From NCBI RefSeq assembly GCF_022867795.2, contig NZ_CP107006.1:3844001-3908000 (forward strand): a stretch of 64,000 nucleotides of DNA, read 5' to 3'. The translations under genes were made by a program, and so were the position numbers. Of the stretch, positions 27,703 through 37,698 are shown piece by piece. Under the pieces are notes generated by a model. It was not told where the DNA came from, made no database searches, and was given only the letters and a program-made list of their open reading frames with translations. Source of the stretch: Chitinophaga horti (GTDB taxonomy: Bacteria; Bacteroidota; Bacteroidia; Chitinophagales; Chitinophagaceae). The first letter of the stretch is position 1. Every line of letters starts with the position of its first letter.

Positions 27703-30700
27703 ATGATGAATCTGAGAAGTAGCCTGACCGTCCTGTTCTGTTGCCTGCATTGTGTGGTATGTTCTGCGCAGTCCAAAGCAAAACCAACCTCCGCCCCCAG
27801 CCCCAAATACCAGGGATTGTTATGGGAGATCAGCGGTAATGGGCTAAAGAAGCCTTCGTACCTTTTTGGTACCATGCACGTGAGTTCCAAACTTGCTTTT
27901 AACCTCAGCGACTCCTTTTACTATTGCATCCGCAACGCCGATATCGTAGCCCTGGAAACCAATCCGGAAGAGCTGCAGGAAGACTTTTCCAAATCGACCC
28001 GTCTGAAAGCCGGTGTGGCTGGCATGTTCGGCCGCATGCAACCAGGTACGCCGGACAAATACGCGTTCACCATATCCGGTTATGGCGATGCGATACGGGC
28101 GGCTTTCGGGTACAAGCCTGAAATGATCAACCACCTGTTGTACCGTAGTTACGCATCCCGCGAGGATTATGAAGAAGACACCTTCCTGGACATGTACATT
28201 TACCAGGTAGGCAAACGATATGGTAAACGCGCCACTGGCGTGGAGAACTTCCAGGAGTCGGAAAAACTGATGATGGAAGCTTACCGCGACGCCGCTAAAG
28301 AGCGACGCACCAAAAAGAACGTGACCCGCAGCAACGAAGTAAACGATGGTATGGCCAGCTTAACCGATGCCTACCGCCGTGGTGACCTCGACATGCTGGA
28401 CTCGCTCGCCAACAATACCAACGACTCCCCCGCCTTCCTGGAAAAATTCATGTACAGGCGTAACGAGATCATGGTGCACTCCATTGATTCCATCTCTCAT
28501 AAGGAAAGCATTTTCGCCGGTGTGGGCGCAGCGCATCTGCCCGGAGACAGGGGCGTTATCAATCTTTTAAGAAAGAAAGGTTACAAAGTACGCCCGATCG
28601 CCGTTACCGGCCGCGATCATGAACAAAAGGACCAGGTGGAAAAAATGACCGCCCCCGTGGTGTTTCAGTCCTATACGTCTGACGACAAACTCATCCAGCT
28701 GGACATACCTGGTAAGCTGTATAACTTCACGGGCATTTCTTTACTGAACCAGCTGCAATATGCCGACCTGGCCAATGGCGCCTACTACCTGGTGAGCCGC
28801 GTAAAAACCAATGCGCTGGCGCTGGGGCATAAGGAAGAGGATGTGTTGAAGAAAGTAGACAGCCTCCTGTACGAAAACATCCCCGGTAAAATTATTTCTA
28901 AAGAAACGATACAGAACAATGGATATACCGGCTACAATATCGTAAACCGTACCCGTCGCGGCGACCTGCAACGTTACCAGTTGTTCGTAACGCCTTTTGA
29001 AGTGCTCGTGTTTAAGATCAGTGGTAACAAAGATTATGTGGATGGCGAAGAGGCAAAACGTTTCTTTTCCTCCATCAAGCTTACGCCCCTGCCGGCTACC
29101 AACTGGAGCGGCTACACCAATCCGGCCGCGCTGTTCAGCATCCAGTTCCCGCACACACCGCATGCTGGCGATAACACGCCCCGCCGAAGCATTGCCAAAC
29201 GTAGCGAGTACGAGGCGTTCGACAAACAAACAGGCAACAGCTACATGGTTACCCTGCGCAATGCCCGTAACACCGCGAACCTGGAAGAAGACACCACCGA
29301 CATCAGCTTTGCAGAAGAAAGCCTGCAATTGTCCGACTTCGTGAAGCAGCAGGTAAGCCGGAAGTTTATAACTTACAGGGGATATCCCTGCCTGGAAGTG
29401 ATCAACCAAAATAATGACCAAACGTATACGCGCACACGTATTGTGCTGCAGGGGATTCATTACTATGTATTAAGCGCCCGGTATAAGAAAGACAAAAGCC
29501 AGACCGACCGCTTTTTCGATTCTTTTATTCCCGGCCAGCCGCAGTATACGACGTACCAGCAGCACCAGGACACGACGCTCTATTTCCATGTTAAAACCGC
29601 CGTTAAATCCGAAGACGATGACCTGTCGGAACTAATAGGCATGGAGATGGAAGACAATGGCAACAATGAGTTTACCGGGTACCGGAGAATGACCAAAGCG
29701 TTTACCTCCGACAGCACCGGTGAAGAAGTAATTGTAACGCTGAGACGTTTTGGTAAATATTATAGTGTGAAAGACAGTGCTGCTTACTGGAATACACTGG
29801 CCGACGAATTTAGCAATGACGGCGACATGGTGATTACCCAACGCAAACACGAACGCCTGCCTGGCTGGGAAAGCCTGTTACTGACCATGCGCGACACCAA
29901 CAGCTCGCGCATGATCCTGAAAAAAGCGATATTGAAGAACAGTGCCATTTATACTATTACTGCTTTGACAGATACGCTGACTGGTGCATCGGGCTTCATT
30001 CGCACCTTCTTCGACACCTTTGCTCCGGCAGATACAACCTTCGGGCAATCCATCTATACGAGCAAAGCTTCGTTGCTGTTCAAAGACTTTTACAGTACGG
30101 ACAGTACTACCCGCAAACATGCGCGAAACCTGTACGGCAGCGTCATCTACGAAAACAAACATGCCGATACACTGATGGCGATGATCAACCGCTGGAAATC
30201 TTCAGAAAAGAATTATCTGGATACGAAAACAGGGTTGATAGATGAACTGGGCATCCTGAAACAGGAGAACATTGTGCCCTACCTGCGCAACGCTTACGAA
30301 CGGGCTAACGATACCGCCAGCCTGCAACAGGCCATCCTGCGCGGATTACTGCGCCAGCAAACGCCTGCCGCTTACGCCACCTTCAAAGAACTGATCCTGA
30401 AAGAGATCCCGATCTTCACTAATGAATCATCTATCTACAGCCTTACCCGCACCATGCTGGATACGATGGCACTCTCCTCTACCTTGTTCCCCGACCTGCT
30501 GCAGATGACGGCACTGGCGGATTACAAAGCGCCTGTGTATGGCCTGCTGGCTACGTTGGTGGACAGTGGACGCATCCAACCCAATGTATATGAATCTTAC
30601 ATCGGCCAGATTGCCTTTGAAGGCCGCATTGTACTGCAAAAGGCTATGATTGCCGAGCAGGCGAATAATGCCGACGGAGAAGATGAAGACGACCCGGTGT

Positions 30701-31356
30701 TACGCCGCAACATACGTACATACTATGTAAACGACGAATTAAACGATTATGCTGTATTGCTGTTGCCGTACCGCGAGCGTAATAAGAACGCCGCCCGTTT
30801 CTTTGAGAAATACGAAAGCTTCAAAAATCCGGCGGAACAGATCGCGCTTGCCCGCCTGTACCTGCGTAACAACCAGCCTGTAAAGGACAGTGTACTGAAA
30901 AGTATTGCCAAACAGGACAAATACCGCGCGAAGTTATGGAGCGCCTTATCCTCCATCAACCGGCTGGACAGGTTCCCTAAAGGGGAAGCAAAGCAGGAAG
31001 ATATGGCCCGCAGCCTGTTACACGGCCTGCAGCAATACAACACCCGCTACGACACCATTGCCCTGGTATCGCGCCAGGTGACGACCTATAAGTTTCAGAA
31101 ACAGGCCGTATACTTCTTCAAATACCGCCAGAAAGACGATACCAACTGGTACATCGCGATTGCCGGTCCGCAGCCGGAAAATGCGGCAACTAACTCCGTG
31201 GACACCAGGCTTGCTGTGCTGTCGGGCATCCCGATCAAGGACGATCAGCCTGTATTGGGACAATTCTACAAAGTATTAAAAAGCGTGAAATACCGTAAAC
31301 GCGCGCAGTACAACGACGACTTCAGTGATATGGCCGCCATCGATTACGAGGATTAG
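27703..31356 (+). CDS. Giant TraB/GumN-like protein, 1217 aa
   Basis: Signal peptide (cleavage near CSAQ), then a TraB/GumN domain in about residues 30-300: KKPSYLFGTMHVSS, ADIVALETNPEE, and the terminal IFAGVGAAHLPGDRGVINLLRKKGYKVRPI (the conserved GAAHL..GV..LL segment). TraB/GumN proteins alone are about 280-300 residues; here about 900 more follow. That extension has three or so repeats of a roughly 150-residue beta-rich unit (YTSDDKLIQLDIP..., FSIQFPHTPHAGD..., each ending in an FF.SI/F(F)DSF.P motif), then an all-helical, HEAT-like tail from about 790. Periplasmic; function unknown. -7-like TATATTTA at 27664. Confidence 0.8.
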   Translation: MMNLRSSLTVLFCCLHCVVCSAQSKAKPTSAPSPKYQGLLWEISGNGLKKPSYLFGTMHVSSKLAFNLSDSFYYCIRNADIVALETNPEELQEDFSKSTRLKAGVAGMFGRMQPGTPDKYAFTISGYGDAIRAAFGYKPEMINHLLYRSYASREDYEEDTFLDMYIYQVGKRYGKRATGVENFQESEKLMMEAYRDAAKERRTKKNVTRSNEVNDGMASLTDAYRRGDLDMLDSLANNTNDSPAFLEKFMYRRNEIMVHSIDSISHKESIFAGVGAAHLPGDRGVINLLRKKGYKVRPIAVTGRDHEQKDQVEKMTAPVVFQSYTSDDKLIQLDIPGKLYNFTGISLLNQLQYADLANGAYYLVSRVKTNALALGHKEEDVLKKVDSLLYENIPGKIISKETIQNNGYTGYNIVNRTRRGDLQRYQLFVTPFEVLVFKISGNKDYVDGEEAKRFFSSIKLTPLPATNWSGYTNPAALFSIQFPHTPHAGDNTPRRSIAKRSEYEAFDKQTGNSYMVTLRNARNTANLEEDTTDISFAEESLQLSDFVKQQVSRKFITYRGYPCLEVINQNNDQTYTRTRIVLQGIHYYVLSARYKKDKSQTDRFFDSFIPGQPQYTTYQQHQDTTLYFHVKTAVKSEDDDLSELIGMEMEDNGNNEFTGYRRMTKAFTSDSTGEEVIVTLRRFGKYYSVKDSAAYWNTLADEFSNDGDMVITQRKHERLPGWESLLLTMRDTNSSRMILKKAILKNSAIYTITALTDTLTGASGFIRTFFDTFAPADTTFGQSIYTSKASLLFKDFYSTDSTTRKHARNLYGSVIYENKHADTLMAMINRWKSSEKNYLDTKTGLIDELGILKQENIVPYLRNAYERANDTASLQQAILRGLLRQQTPAAYATFKELILKEIPIFTNESSIYSLTRTMLDTMALSSTLFPDLLQMTALADYKAPVYGLLATLVDSGRIQPNVYESYIGQIAFEGRIVLQKAMIAEQANNADGEDEDDPVLRRNIRTYYVNDELNDYAVLLLPYRERNKNAARFFEKYESFKNPAEQIALARLYLRNNQPVKDSVLKSIAKQDKYRAKLWSALSSINRLDRFPKGEAKQEDMARSLLHGLQQYNTRYDTIALVSRQVTTYKFQKQAVYFFKYRQKDDTNWYIAIAGPQPENAATNSVDTRLAVLSGIPIKDDQPVLGQFYKVLKSVKYRKRAQYNDDFSDMAAIDYED

Positions 31357-31463
31357 CCGGGGCTGCTAGCCATATTGTCAGATTTTATTAAGATATTGCA
31401 GCCACAAAGCAAATTCAAGTAGAAGAAAAAAATCAACAACAACCTCAATCCGTTATTTAATTT

Positions 31464-33305
31464 ATGTGTGGAATCGTTGCCTATGTCGGTCAACGGGAGG
31501 CCTATCCCGTTGTATTAAAAGGATTAAAAAGGCTGGAATACCGCGGTTATGACAGTGCCGGCGTGGCGCTTATCAACGACGGGTCGCTCAAAGTGTACAA
31601 GAAACAGGGCAAAGTAGCCGAACTGGAAGACTTTGTAACCGGTAAAAACCTGAGCAGCCAGATTGCCATCGGGCATACCCGCTGGGCCACCCACGGTGAA
31701 CCCTGCGACCGCAATGCACACCCTCACTTGTCCGGCGACGGCAAGCTGGCCATGGTGCACAATGGTATCATTGAAAACTACGCCCAGCTGAAGCAGGAAC
31801 TGCTGAAAAAAGGGCATACGTTCACCAGCGACACCGATACCGAAGTGCTGATGCACTTTATCGAGGAGATCAAACACTCCAACCAATGCGGCACTGAAGA
31901 AGCAATGCGTATTGCCCTGAAACGTGTAGTCGGCGCTTACGTGATCCTCATCGTGGACCAGGACAATCCGGGTACGCTGCTGGCCGCCCGTAAGGGCAGT
32001 CCCCTCGTTATTGGCGTGGGTAAAGGCGAACACTTCCTGGCTTCCGACGCCTCGCCGATCGTGGAGTATACGAAAGAAGTCGTGTATGTAAACGACTACG
32101 AGATCGCCATCCTGCGGGCCGACGAACTTATACTCAAAAACATTTCCAACGAAGTTCAGACACCTTATATCCAGAAACTGGATATTGAACTGGCGGCCAT
32201 TGAAAAAGGCGGCTACGATCACTTCATGCTGAAGGAGATATTTGAACAACCGCAAACAATATTCGACAGCCTTCGCGGCCGCCTCGATGCGAAACAGGGT
32301 ACCCTTACCCTGGGTGGCATCCGCGGTGAGTACGAAGACATGCTGAAAAACGCGAAACGCATCATTATGGTTGCCTGTGGCACCTCCTGGCATGCAGGGC
32401 TGATAGCGGAATACGTGATCGAAGAGCTTTGCCGCATCCCTGTAGAAGTGGAGTACGCGTCGGAGTTCCGTTACCGTAATCCTGTAATCGGTGAAGGCGA
32501 CGTGATCATCGCTATTTCCCAGAGCGGCGAAACGGCCGATACACTGGTAGCGATAGAGGCGGCTAAAAAGAAAGGTGCGATCATCCTCGGCGTTTGTAAC
32601 GTAGTGGGATCTTCCATCGCCCGTTTGTCGCACGCAGGTGCATACACCCACGCAGGCCCCGAAATCGGCGTAGCCAGCACCAAGGCATTTACCGCGCAAC
32701 TGGCTGTGCTGAACATGATCGCATTGAAGATCGCGAAAGACAGGGGTACGATTACCGACCAACGTTATCAATACCTGCTGAACGAACTCGACGCCATCTC
32801 CGACAAAGTAGCTACCGCATTGAAGCTGAGCGACTCCATCGCAGCAATCGCGGCAAAATATAAAGACGCCCGCGACTTCCTGTACCTGGGCCGTGGCTAT
32901 AACTTCCCGGTGGCACTCGAAGGCGCCCTGAAGCTGAAAGAGATCTCTTACATTCACGCAGAAGGTTACCCGGCCGCGGAAATGAAACATGGTCCGATCG
33001 CGCTGGTAGACGAGCATTTGCCAGTTGTTTTCGTAGCGACAAAAGACAGCTATTACGAGAAGATTGTATCCAACATACAGGAAATTAAAGCAAGGAAGGG
33101 TAAAGTGATCGCCGTTGTAACGGAAGGCGACGAAACCATCCGCGGCCTGGCCGACGATGTGATCGTGGTGCCGGAAGCAGACGAGCTCGTAGCACCTATC
33201 TTATCCGTGATACCAATGCAATTGCTGGCCTATCATGTAGGCGTGCAAAAAGGTTATGACGTGGACAAACCACGCAACCTGGCAAAATCGGTAACCGTGG
33301 AATAA
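31464..33305 (+). CDS. glmS: Glutamine-fructose-6-phosphate aminotransferase (isomerizing)
   Basis: Makes glucosamine 6-phosphate for peptidoglycan and lipopolysaccharide. The class II glutaminase nucleophile is Cys2 (MCGIVAYVG). Glutaminase motifs HTRWATHGEP and HNGIIENY; two SIS domains with ACGTSWHAG, SQSGETADT and the C-terminal KPRNLAKSVTVE. 613 residues, standard. First of a tight set with DUF4954 (16 bp) and tag (overlap). No glmS ribozyme, which is a Firmicutes trait, is expected or seen. Confidence 0.96.
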   Translation: MCGIVAYVGQREAYPVVLKGLKRLEYRGYDSAGVALINDGSLKVYKKQGKVAELEDFVTGKNLSSQIAIGHTRWATHGEPCDRNAHPHLSGDGKLAMVHNGIIENYAQLKQELLKKGHTFTSDTDTEVLMHFIEEIKHSNQCGTEEAMRIALKRVVGAYVILIVDQDNPGTLLAARKGSPLVIGVGKGEHFLASDASPIVEYTKEVVYVNDYEIAILRADELILKNISNEVQTPYIQKLDIELAAIEKGGYDHFMLKEIFEQPQTIFDSLRGRLDAKQGTLTLGGIRGEYEDMLKNAKRIIMVACGTSWHAGLIAEYVIEELCRIPVEVEYASEFRYRNPVIGEGDVIIAISQSGETADTLVAIEAAKKKGAIILGVCNVVGSSIARLSHAGAYTHAGPEIGVASTKAFTAQLAVLNMIALKIAKDRGTITDQRYQYLLNELDAISDKVATALKLSDSIAAIAAKYKDARDFLYLGRGYNFPVALEGALKLKEISYIHAEGYPAAEMKHGPIALVDEHLPVVFVATKDSYYEKIVSNIQEIKARKGKVIAVVTEGDETIRGLADDVIVVPEADELVAPILSVIPMQLLAYHVGVQKGYDVDKPRNLAKSVTVE

Positions 33306-33321
33306 ACTTTAATACTGACGA

Positions 33322-35520
33322 ATGAATCATATCCTTAAAAGGCCCCTCACCGATCTTGGCTACAATTTCGTGGATGAGGCCTATCTCCCCGATGGCAAAA
33401 ACGAATATTTTCTGCGCGATCAGCAACGCTCTTCCGCGATCGTATATCGTAAATTGTCGGCGCAGGAGCTGGAGACCCTTGTGCGGAACGACAATACCTC
33501 CGATGACTGGAATAACATCCTGGTATCGGAATATTTTAATCCACAGCTGGTAAAACACTGCCACTTCTTCGGACTGGTGCGCATCGGTAAACTGGAGCCC
33601 TACTTCCTGGAGTTCCATAACCTGCGCCTGCCGGTAGGTTTGTATAACAGCACCATTGCTTCCTGCGATTTTGGTGATAACGTGGCCGTGCATAATGTAA
33701 ACTTCCTCTCGCACTACATTATAGGTAACGATGTGCTGATCGCGAACGTAAGTGAAATGGCGACCACCAGTCATGCTAAATTCGGCAATGGTATTTTAAA
33801 AGAAGGCGAGTCCGAAAGCATTCGCATATGGCTGGAACTGTGTAACGAAAACGGCGGCCGCAGCGTACTGCCATTCGACGGCATGTTACCTGGTGATGCG
33901 TTCCTCTGGACGCGCAACCGCGACGATAAAGCCTTACAGCAACAGTTCACTGCTTTTACAGAACAAAAATTCAATAAACAGCGGGGTTACTACGGCATGG
34001 TAGGCGACCGTTCGGTGATTAAGAACGTAAAGATCATTAAAGATGTAATGATTGGCACCGATGCTTACCTGAAAGGCGCCAACAAACTGAAGAACCTAAC
34101 CATTAACAGCAGCGCCGAAGCTCATTCGCAGATCGGTGAAGGTTGTGAAATGGTGAATGGCATAGTAGGTTACGGATGCCGTGTATTCTATGGCGTGAAG
34201 GCCGTACGTTTCGTGATGGCCTCTCACTCGCAATTGAAATATGGTGCCAGGCTGATCAACTCTTACTTGGGCAACAACGCTACGATTTCCTGCTGCGAAG
34301 TACTGAACTCACTGATTTTCCCGGCGCACGAGCAGCACCACAATAACTCGTTTTTGTGTGCGGCACTCATCATGGGCCAAAGTAATATGGCAGCCGGCGC
34401 CACCGTCGGATCTAACCACAATTCCCGCGGTGCCGATGGAGAGATCATTGCCGGCAGGGGCTTTTGGCCAGGCCTGTGTGTGAGCCTCAAACACAACTCC
34501 ATGTTCGCCACGTTCACGCTGATTGCCAAAGGCACTTACATGAACGAACTGAACATCCGCTACCCTTTTAGCCTGGTAAGCAACGAAGAGCATACCAACA
34601 CGCTGAAGATCATGCCGGGTTACTGGTTCATGTACAATATGTATGCGCTGGCCCGTAACAGCTGGAAGTATGTGGACAGGGACAAACGCACCGAACGTAT
34701 TCAGCATATCGAATACGATTACCTCGCTCCCGACTCGGTAGAAGAAATGCTGCAGTCGATGGAGCTGATGGAACTGGCGACCGGACGGGCTTTGAAGAAC
34801 GGTCAGCCTGCTGAAGACAGCGCACTGCGTAAGGCCGGCGGCAAACTGCTGCGCGATAATCCTGCCCAGGCAGAGCAGCTGGAAATACTAGCTACTGAAG
34901 CGGAGAACAGCCGTCGTAAAGCTTACCTGTTAAAAGTGCATAAAGCATATCCCCTGTTCCGAGAACTGATAGTGTTATATGCGGCGCGTAATATCGTAGC
35001 CCAGGCGGCTAACTTCAAGCTGGATACATTTGCAGGCTTTCAGCAATTCGCTAAAACAGCCAAACGCAGCAGCTGGCAAAACATCGGTGGACAATTGATG
35101 AAGGCCGACACGGTAGAAGATCTGAAACAACGCATCAGGAATGGAAAGATCGGCAGCTGGCAACAGGTGCACGATGTATACCAGCAAGCGGGGGAACAGT
35201 ATGCAAAAGACAAACTGCTGCATGCCATCGCCAGCCTGGTCGACAACCAGCAGCTATCCGTAAAAACACTGGATGGCGCTACGCTTAAAAAACTGCTGGA
35301 ACAATCGATCAATACGTTAGCCGTGATTACCGATAACATCTACCGCTCGCGCGAAAAGGATTACAATAATCCATACCGACAGATGGTATATGGCAGCAAG
35401 GAAGAAATGGACACCGTGATCGGCAAACTGGAGGATAATGGCTTCATCCAGCATACGATTGAGGACCTGAAGTTGTATAAGAAACAAGTGAAAGCGCTAA
35501 TCAAAAAATGGGAACTGTAA
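33322..35520 (+). CDS. DUF4954 left-handed beta-helix protein
   Basis: 732 residues, cytosolic. The middle (about 100-420) shows hexapeptide-like turns of a left-handed beta helix (IIGNDVLIANVSEM, GAKVGANKL-like, CRVFYGVKAVRFVMAS, MGQSNMAAGATVGSNHNSR), as in nucleotidyl/acyltransferases, and the last 250 residues are helical. Bacteroidetes-wide family DUF4954; the helix and its place directly after glmS make a UDP-sugar or amino-sugar role attractive, but nothing in the sequence proves it. Its last 13 bp overlap tag. Confidence 0.85.
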   Translation: MNHILKRPLTDLGYNFVDEAYLPDGKNEYFLRDQQRSSAIVYRKLSAQELETLVRNDNTSDDWNNILVSEYFNPQLVKHCHFFGLVRIGKLEPYFLEFHNLRLPVGLYNSTIASCDFGDNVAVHNVNFLSHYIIGNDVLIANVSEMATTSHAKFGNGILKEGESESIRIWLELCNENGGRSVLPFDGMLPGDAFLWTRNRDDKALQQQFTAFTEQKFNKQRGYYGMVGDRSVIKNVKIIKDVMIGTDAYLKGANKLKNLTINSSAEAHSQIGEGCEMVNGIVGYGCRVFYGVKAVRFVMASHSQLKYGARLINSYLGNNATISCCEVLNSLIFPAHEQHHNNSFLCAALIMGQSNMAAGATVGSNHNSRGADGEIIAGRGFWPGLCVSLKHNSMFATFTLIAKGTYMNELNIRYPFSLVSNEEHTNTLKIMPGYWFMYNMYALARNSWKYVDRDKRTERIQHIEYDYLAPDSVEEMLQSMELMELATGRALKNGQPAEDSALRKAGGKLLRDNPAQAEQLEILATEAENSRRKAYLLKVHKAYPLFRELIVLYAARNIVAQAANFKLDTFAGFQQFAKTAKRSSWQNIGGQLMKADTVEDLKQRIRNGKIGSWQQVHDVYQQAGEQYAKDKLLHAIASLVDNQQLSVKTLDGATLKKLLEQSINTLAVITDNIYRSREKDYNNPYRQMVYGSKEEMDTVIGKLEDNGFIQHTIEDLKLYKKQVKALIKKWEL

Positions 35521-36077
35521 CCAAAACCAGGTGCGCCTGGTGCAACAAAGACGAGTTATACCAGGCCTATCACGATGAGGAATGGGGCACGCCCAGTCAC
35601 GATGATGTGCATCTGTTCGAAATGCTGAACCTGGAAGGCGCACAGGCGGGTTTAAGTTGGTACACCGTGCTCACCAAACGCGAAAATTATCGTAAAGCAT
35701 TCGATAAATGGGATGCAAAAAAGATCGTTAAGTACGATGATAAAAAGATAGCCACGCTGCTGGAGAACCCGGGCATCATCCGTAATAAACTAAAGGTAAA
35801 TGCGGTCGTGACTAACGCTAAAGCATATCTGAAAGTGCAGGAAGAGTTTGGCAGCTTCGACAAATACATCTGGTCTTTCGTGGGCGGCAAACCTATCTTA
35901 AATAAGTTTACTGGTTTAGGCCAGGTGCCAGCGAAAACAGCTATTTCCGACGCCATGAGTAAAGACTTGTTGAAGCGCGGTTTCAAGTTTGTAGGATCAA
36001 CGATCTGTTATGCTTTTATGCAGGCTACAGGTATGGTGAACGACCATGTGCAAGGCTGCTGGAAGTTTAAGAAATAA
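35508..36077 (+). CDS. tag: DNA-3-methyladenine glycosylase I
   Basis: Base-excision repair enzyme releasing 3-methyladenine. Zinc ligands are conserved: Cys in RCAWCNKDELYQAYHDEEWG (C near position 9-12 and the H of AYHDEEW) and H..C in VNDHVQGC at the end. Helix-hairpin-helix glycosylase fold with GLSWYTVLTKRENYR. 189 residues, normal. Starts inside the end of the DUF4954 gene, so it is coupled to it. Confidence 0.94.
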   Translation: MGTVTKTRCAWCNKDELYQAYHDEEWGTPSHDDVHLFEMLNLEGAQAGLSWYTVLTKRENYRKAFDKWDAKKIVKYDDKKIATLLENPGIIRNKLKVNAVVTNAKAYLKVQEEFGSFDKYIWSFVGGKPILNKFTGLGQVPAKTAISDAMSKDLLKRGFKFVGSTICYAFMQATGMVNDHVQGCWKFKK

Positions 36078-36113
36078 GGGTAATTGACATAACAATGATA
36101 CGCTATATTCCAT

Positions 36114-36142
36114 AAAAAAGGCGCCCTGGAGCGCCCTTTTTT
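36114..36142 (+). terminator. Terminator after tag
   Basis: A-rich lead, stem GGCGC / GCGCC with a 6-nt loop (36120-36135), then a T run; A and T tracts on both sides let it act on both strands, also for the convergent rlpA-like gene. Confidence 0.75.
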
Positions 36143-36158
36143 CTGTGTATATACATGA

Positions 36159-36566
36159 TTAACCCAGGAAGGATTGCATCAAGCTGTTGATAAACGAGTT
36201 TGTTACCACATCCACTTTTACACGTGTGAGACCACGCTGGTAGAAGTCCAGCTTTTTAGCGGCAGCCTGGGTAAGGTCAACAACGCGCGAGTTAGCGGCG
36301 TGCAGGCGGTCGGTCACTTTTACAATTACCCATTTGTGGTTGCGGAGGTTTGTTACCCTGATGTACGTGCCCATCGGCAGGGTGTTGTGGGCGGCAGTCA
36401 TTTCACTATTATTAAACACTGCTCCACTGAAGGTTTTACGGCCGTTAAACTTTTGCGCATAAAAGCTGGCAATACCTTCCGTTTTCACGGGTTTGCTTTG
36501 CTGGGCCTGAATGGTTTGGGTTAAACCAAACAGGGTGATCAGTACGGTAATGGTCCATTTCTTCAT
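36159..36566 (-). CDS. RlpA-like double-psi beta-barrel protein
   Basis: 135 residues with a Sec signal peptide (cleavage near IQAQ). The whole mature part is one RlpA domain: GIASFYAQKFNGRKTFSGAVFN, MTAAHNTLPMGTYIRVTNL, VKVTDRLHAANSRVVDLT (DRG-type turn carrying the catalytic Asp). RlpA proteins cleave naked glycan strands of peptidoglycan at the septum. No SPOR domain, unlike E. coli RlpA, so binding to denuded peptidoglycan must differ. Periplasmic, monocistronic. Confidence 0.9.
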   Translation of the reverse strand: MKKWTITVLITLFGLTQTIQAQQSKPVKTEGIASFYAQKFNGRKTFSGAVFNNSEMTAAHNTLPMGTYIRVTNLRNHKWVIVKVTDRLHAANSRVVDLTQAAAKKLDFYQRGLTRVKVDVVTNSFINSLMQSFLG

Positions 36567-36654
36567 GCCCGCTATTTGGCAAGAACCATTCCATAAACCA
36601 GCCTGCTTTCATAAGCTTTTGGTTAATAATTAATTACGAAAAGTCAATTAATTG

Positions 36655-37698
36655 TCAATCCTGAATTAAGACTTCGCTGGTAGCCGGATTATTAATGAAA
36701 CGCATATCCGTCAGCGTTTGGAAAAAGAAATAGAGTTCGCGCTGTTCCCTGGCGTTCAGGGGGATGCCGCTCTTCAGTAACGGATCTGGGTTGGACTGTG
36801 CGTCTACGCCATGGTCATAATGCTCGAACACCTGGAAAATATCGTAAAAACGGCCGTCGTGCATATACGGCTGACTTCGCAGGATATTGCGGAGAGAGGG
36901 TACTTTGAATTTGAGATAATCAGCGGTGTTGTTTGTGATTTTCATTCGTCCAACGTCGTGCAGGGATACATTGTAGGGCAGGCCGTTGCTGCGGGCGCTG
37001 CCGTCTGTGAGCAAAGGCTCTTTATGGCAACTGGCACACTTCGCCTGGAAGGTTGCGTATCCTCCCGCCTCTTCTGCCGTGAAGGTTACGCCTGGTTCTT
37101 TCCGGAGGATACTATCGTATTTACTTTCGAATGAATTAAGTGTGGCCATGAACTGCGCCAGGGCGCGGAAAGTACGTTGGGTGGTAACCTCTTCGCTGCC
37201 GAAGGCGGCCTTGTACATGCTGCGGTACACCGCGTTAGACTGAATTTTGTTGATCACTGTTTGCAGGTCCTCCCCCATTTCGTTAGGGTCAGTGAGCGGT
37301 GTAAGTGGCTGGATCTCTAAATTATTCACACCACCGTCCCACATAAAATCGGGCTGGAAGATAAGGTTGAACAGCGTAGGCACAGTGCGCGTACCGGTAT
37401 TATTAAACACGCCATGACTCAGCGGATGATCGTAGTGCGAAAACGCCGCGAACTGCTGGTGGCAAAAACCACAGGAAACCGTGCTATCTTTTGAGAGGCG
37501 CGGATCATAAAACAAACGGCGGCCGAGCGCAATACCTTGTTTGGTAAGCGGATTTTGCGACATATCGTACGTTACCGCCGGGAAGTAATCCGGCAGCTTC
37601 AGCACGTAGGGTTCGGGCGCAGGAGCGCCGCGGTCTGTATCGCGACAGGCCCACACGAGAAAAAACAGGATAACGATATAGATACTTCTTTTGATCAT
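36655..37698 (-). CDS. MauG-like dihaem cytochrome c peroxidase
   Basis: 347 residues, exported lipoprotein (lipobox VWAC, C17). Two CxxCH haem c sites, CGFCH in the N-terminal half and CASCH in the C-terminal half, as in bacterial CcP/MauG. Also LFYDPRLSKDSTVSCG and KVPSLRNILRSQPYMHDGRF, the C-terminal signature. Its ATG overlaps the stop codon of the upstream MbnP gene by 4 bp. In the known MbnH/MbnP pair the dihaem enzyme oxidises a tryptophan of MbnP to kynurenine; a similar partnership is inferred here. Confidence 0.92.
   Translation of the reverse strand: MIKRSIYIVILFFLVWACRDTDRGAPAPEPYVLKLPDYFPAVTYDMSQNPLTKQGIALGRRLFYDPRLSKDSTVSCGFCHQQFAAFSHYDHPLSHGVFNNTGTRTVPTLFNLIFQPDFMWDGGVNNLEIQPLTPLTDPNEMGEDLQTVINKIQSNAVYRSMYKAAFGSEEVTTQRTFRALAQFMATLNSFESKYDSILRKEPGVTFTAEEAGGYATFQAKCASCHKEPLLTDGSARSNGLPYNVSLHDVGRMKITNNTADYLKFKVPSLRNILRSQPYMHDGRFYDIFQVFEHYDHGVDAQSNPDPLLKSGIPLNAREQRELYFFFQTLTDMRFINNPATSEVLIQD

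Noticed and set aside
31524..33017. 497-codon minus-strand frame opposite glmS
   Set aside because: Mirror of a highly conserved gene with biased codons; the encoded sequence has no domain and odd composition.
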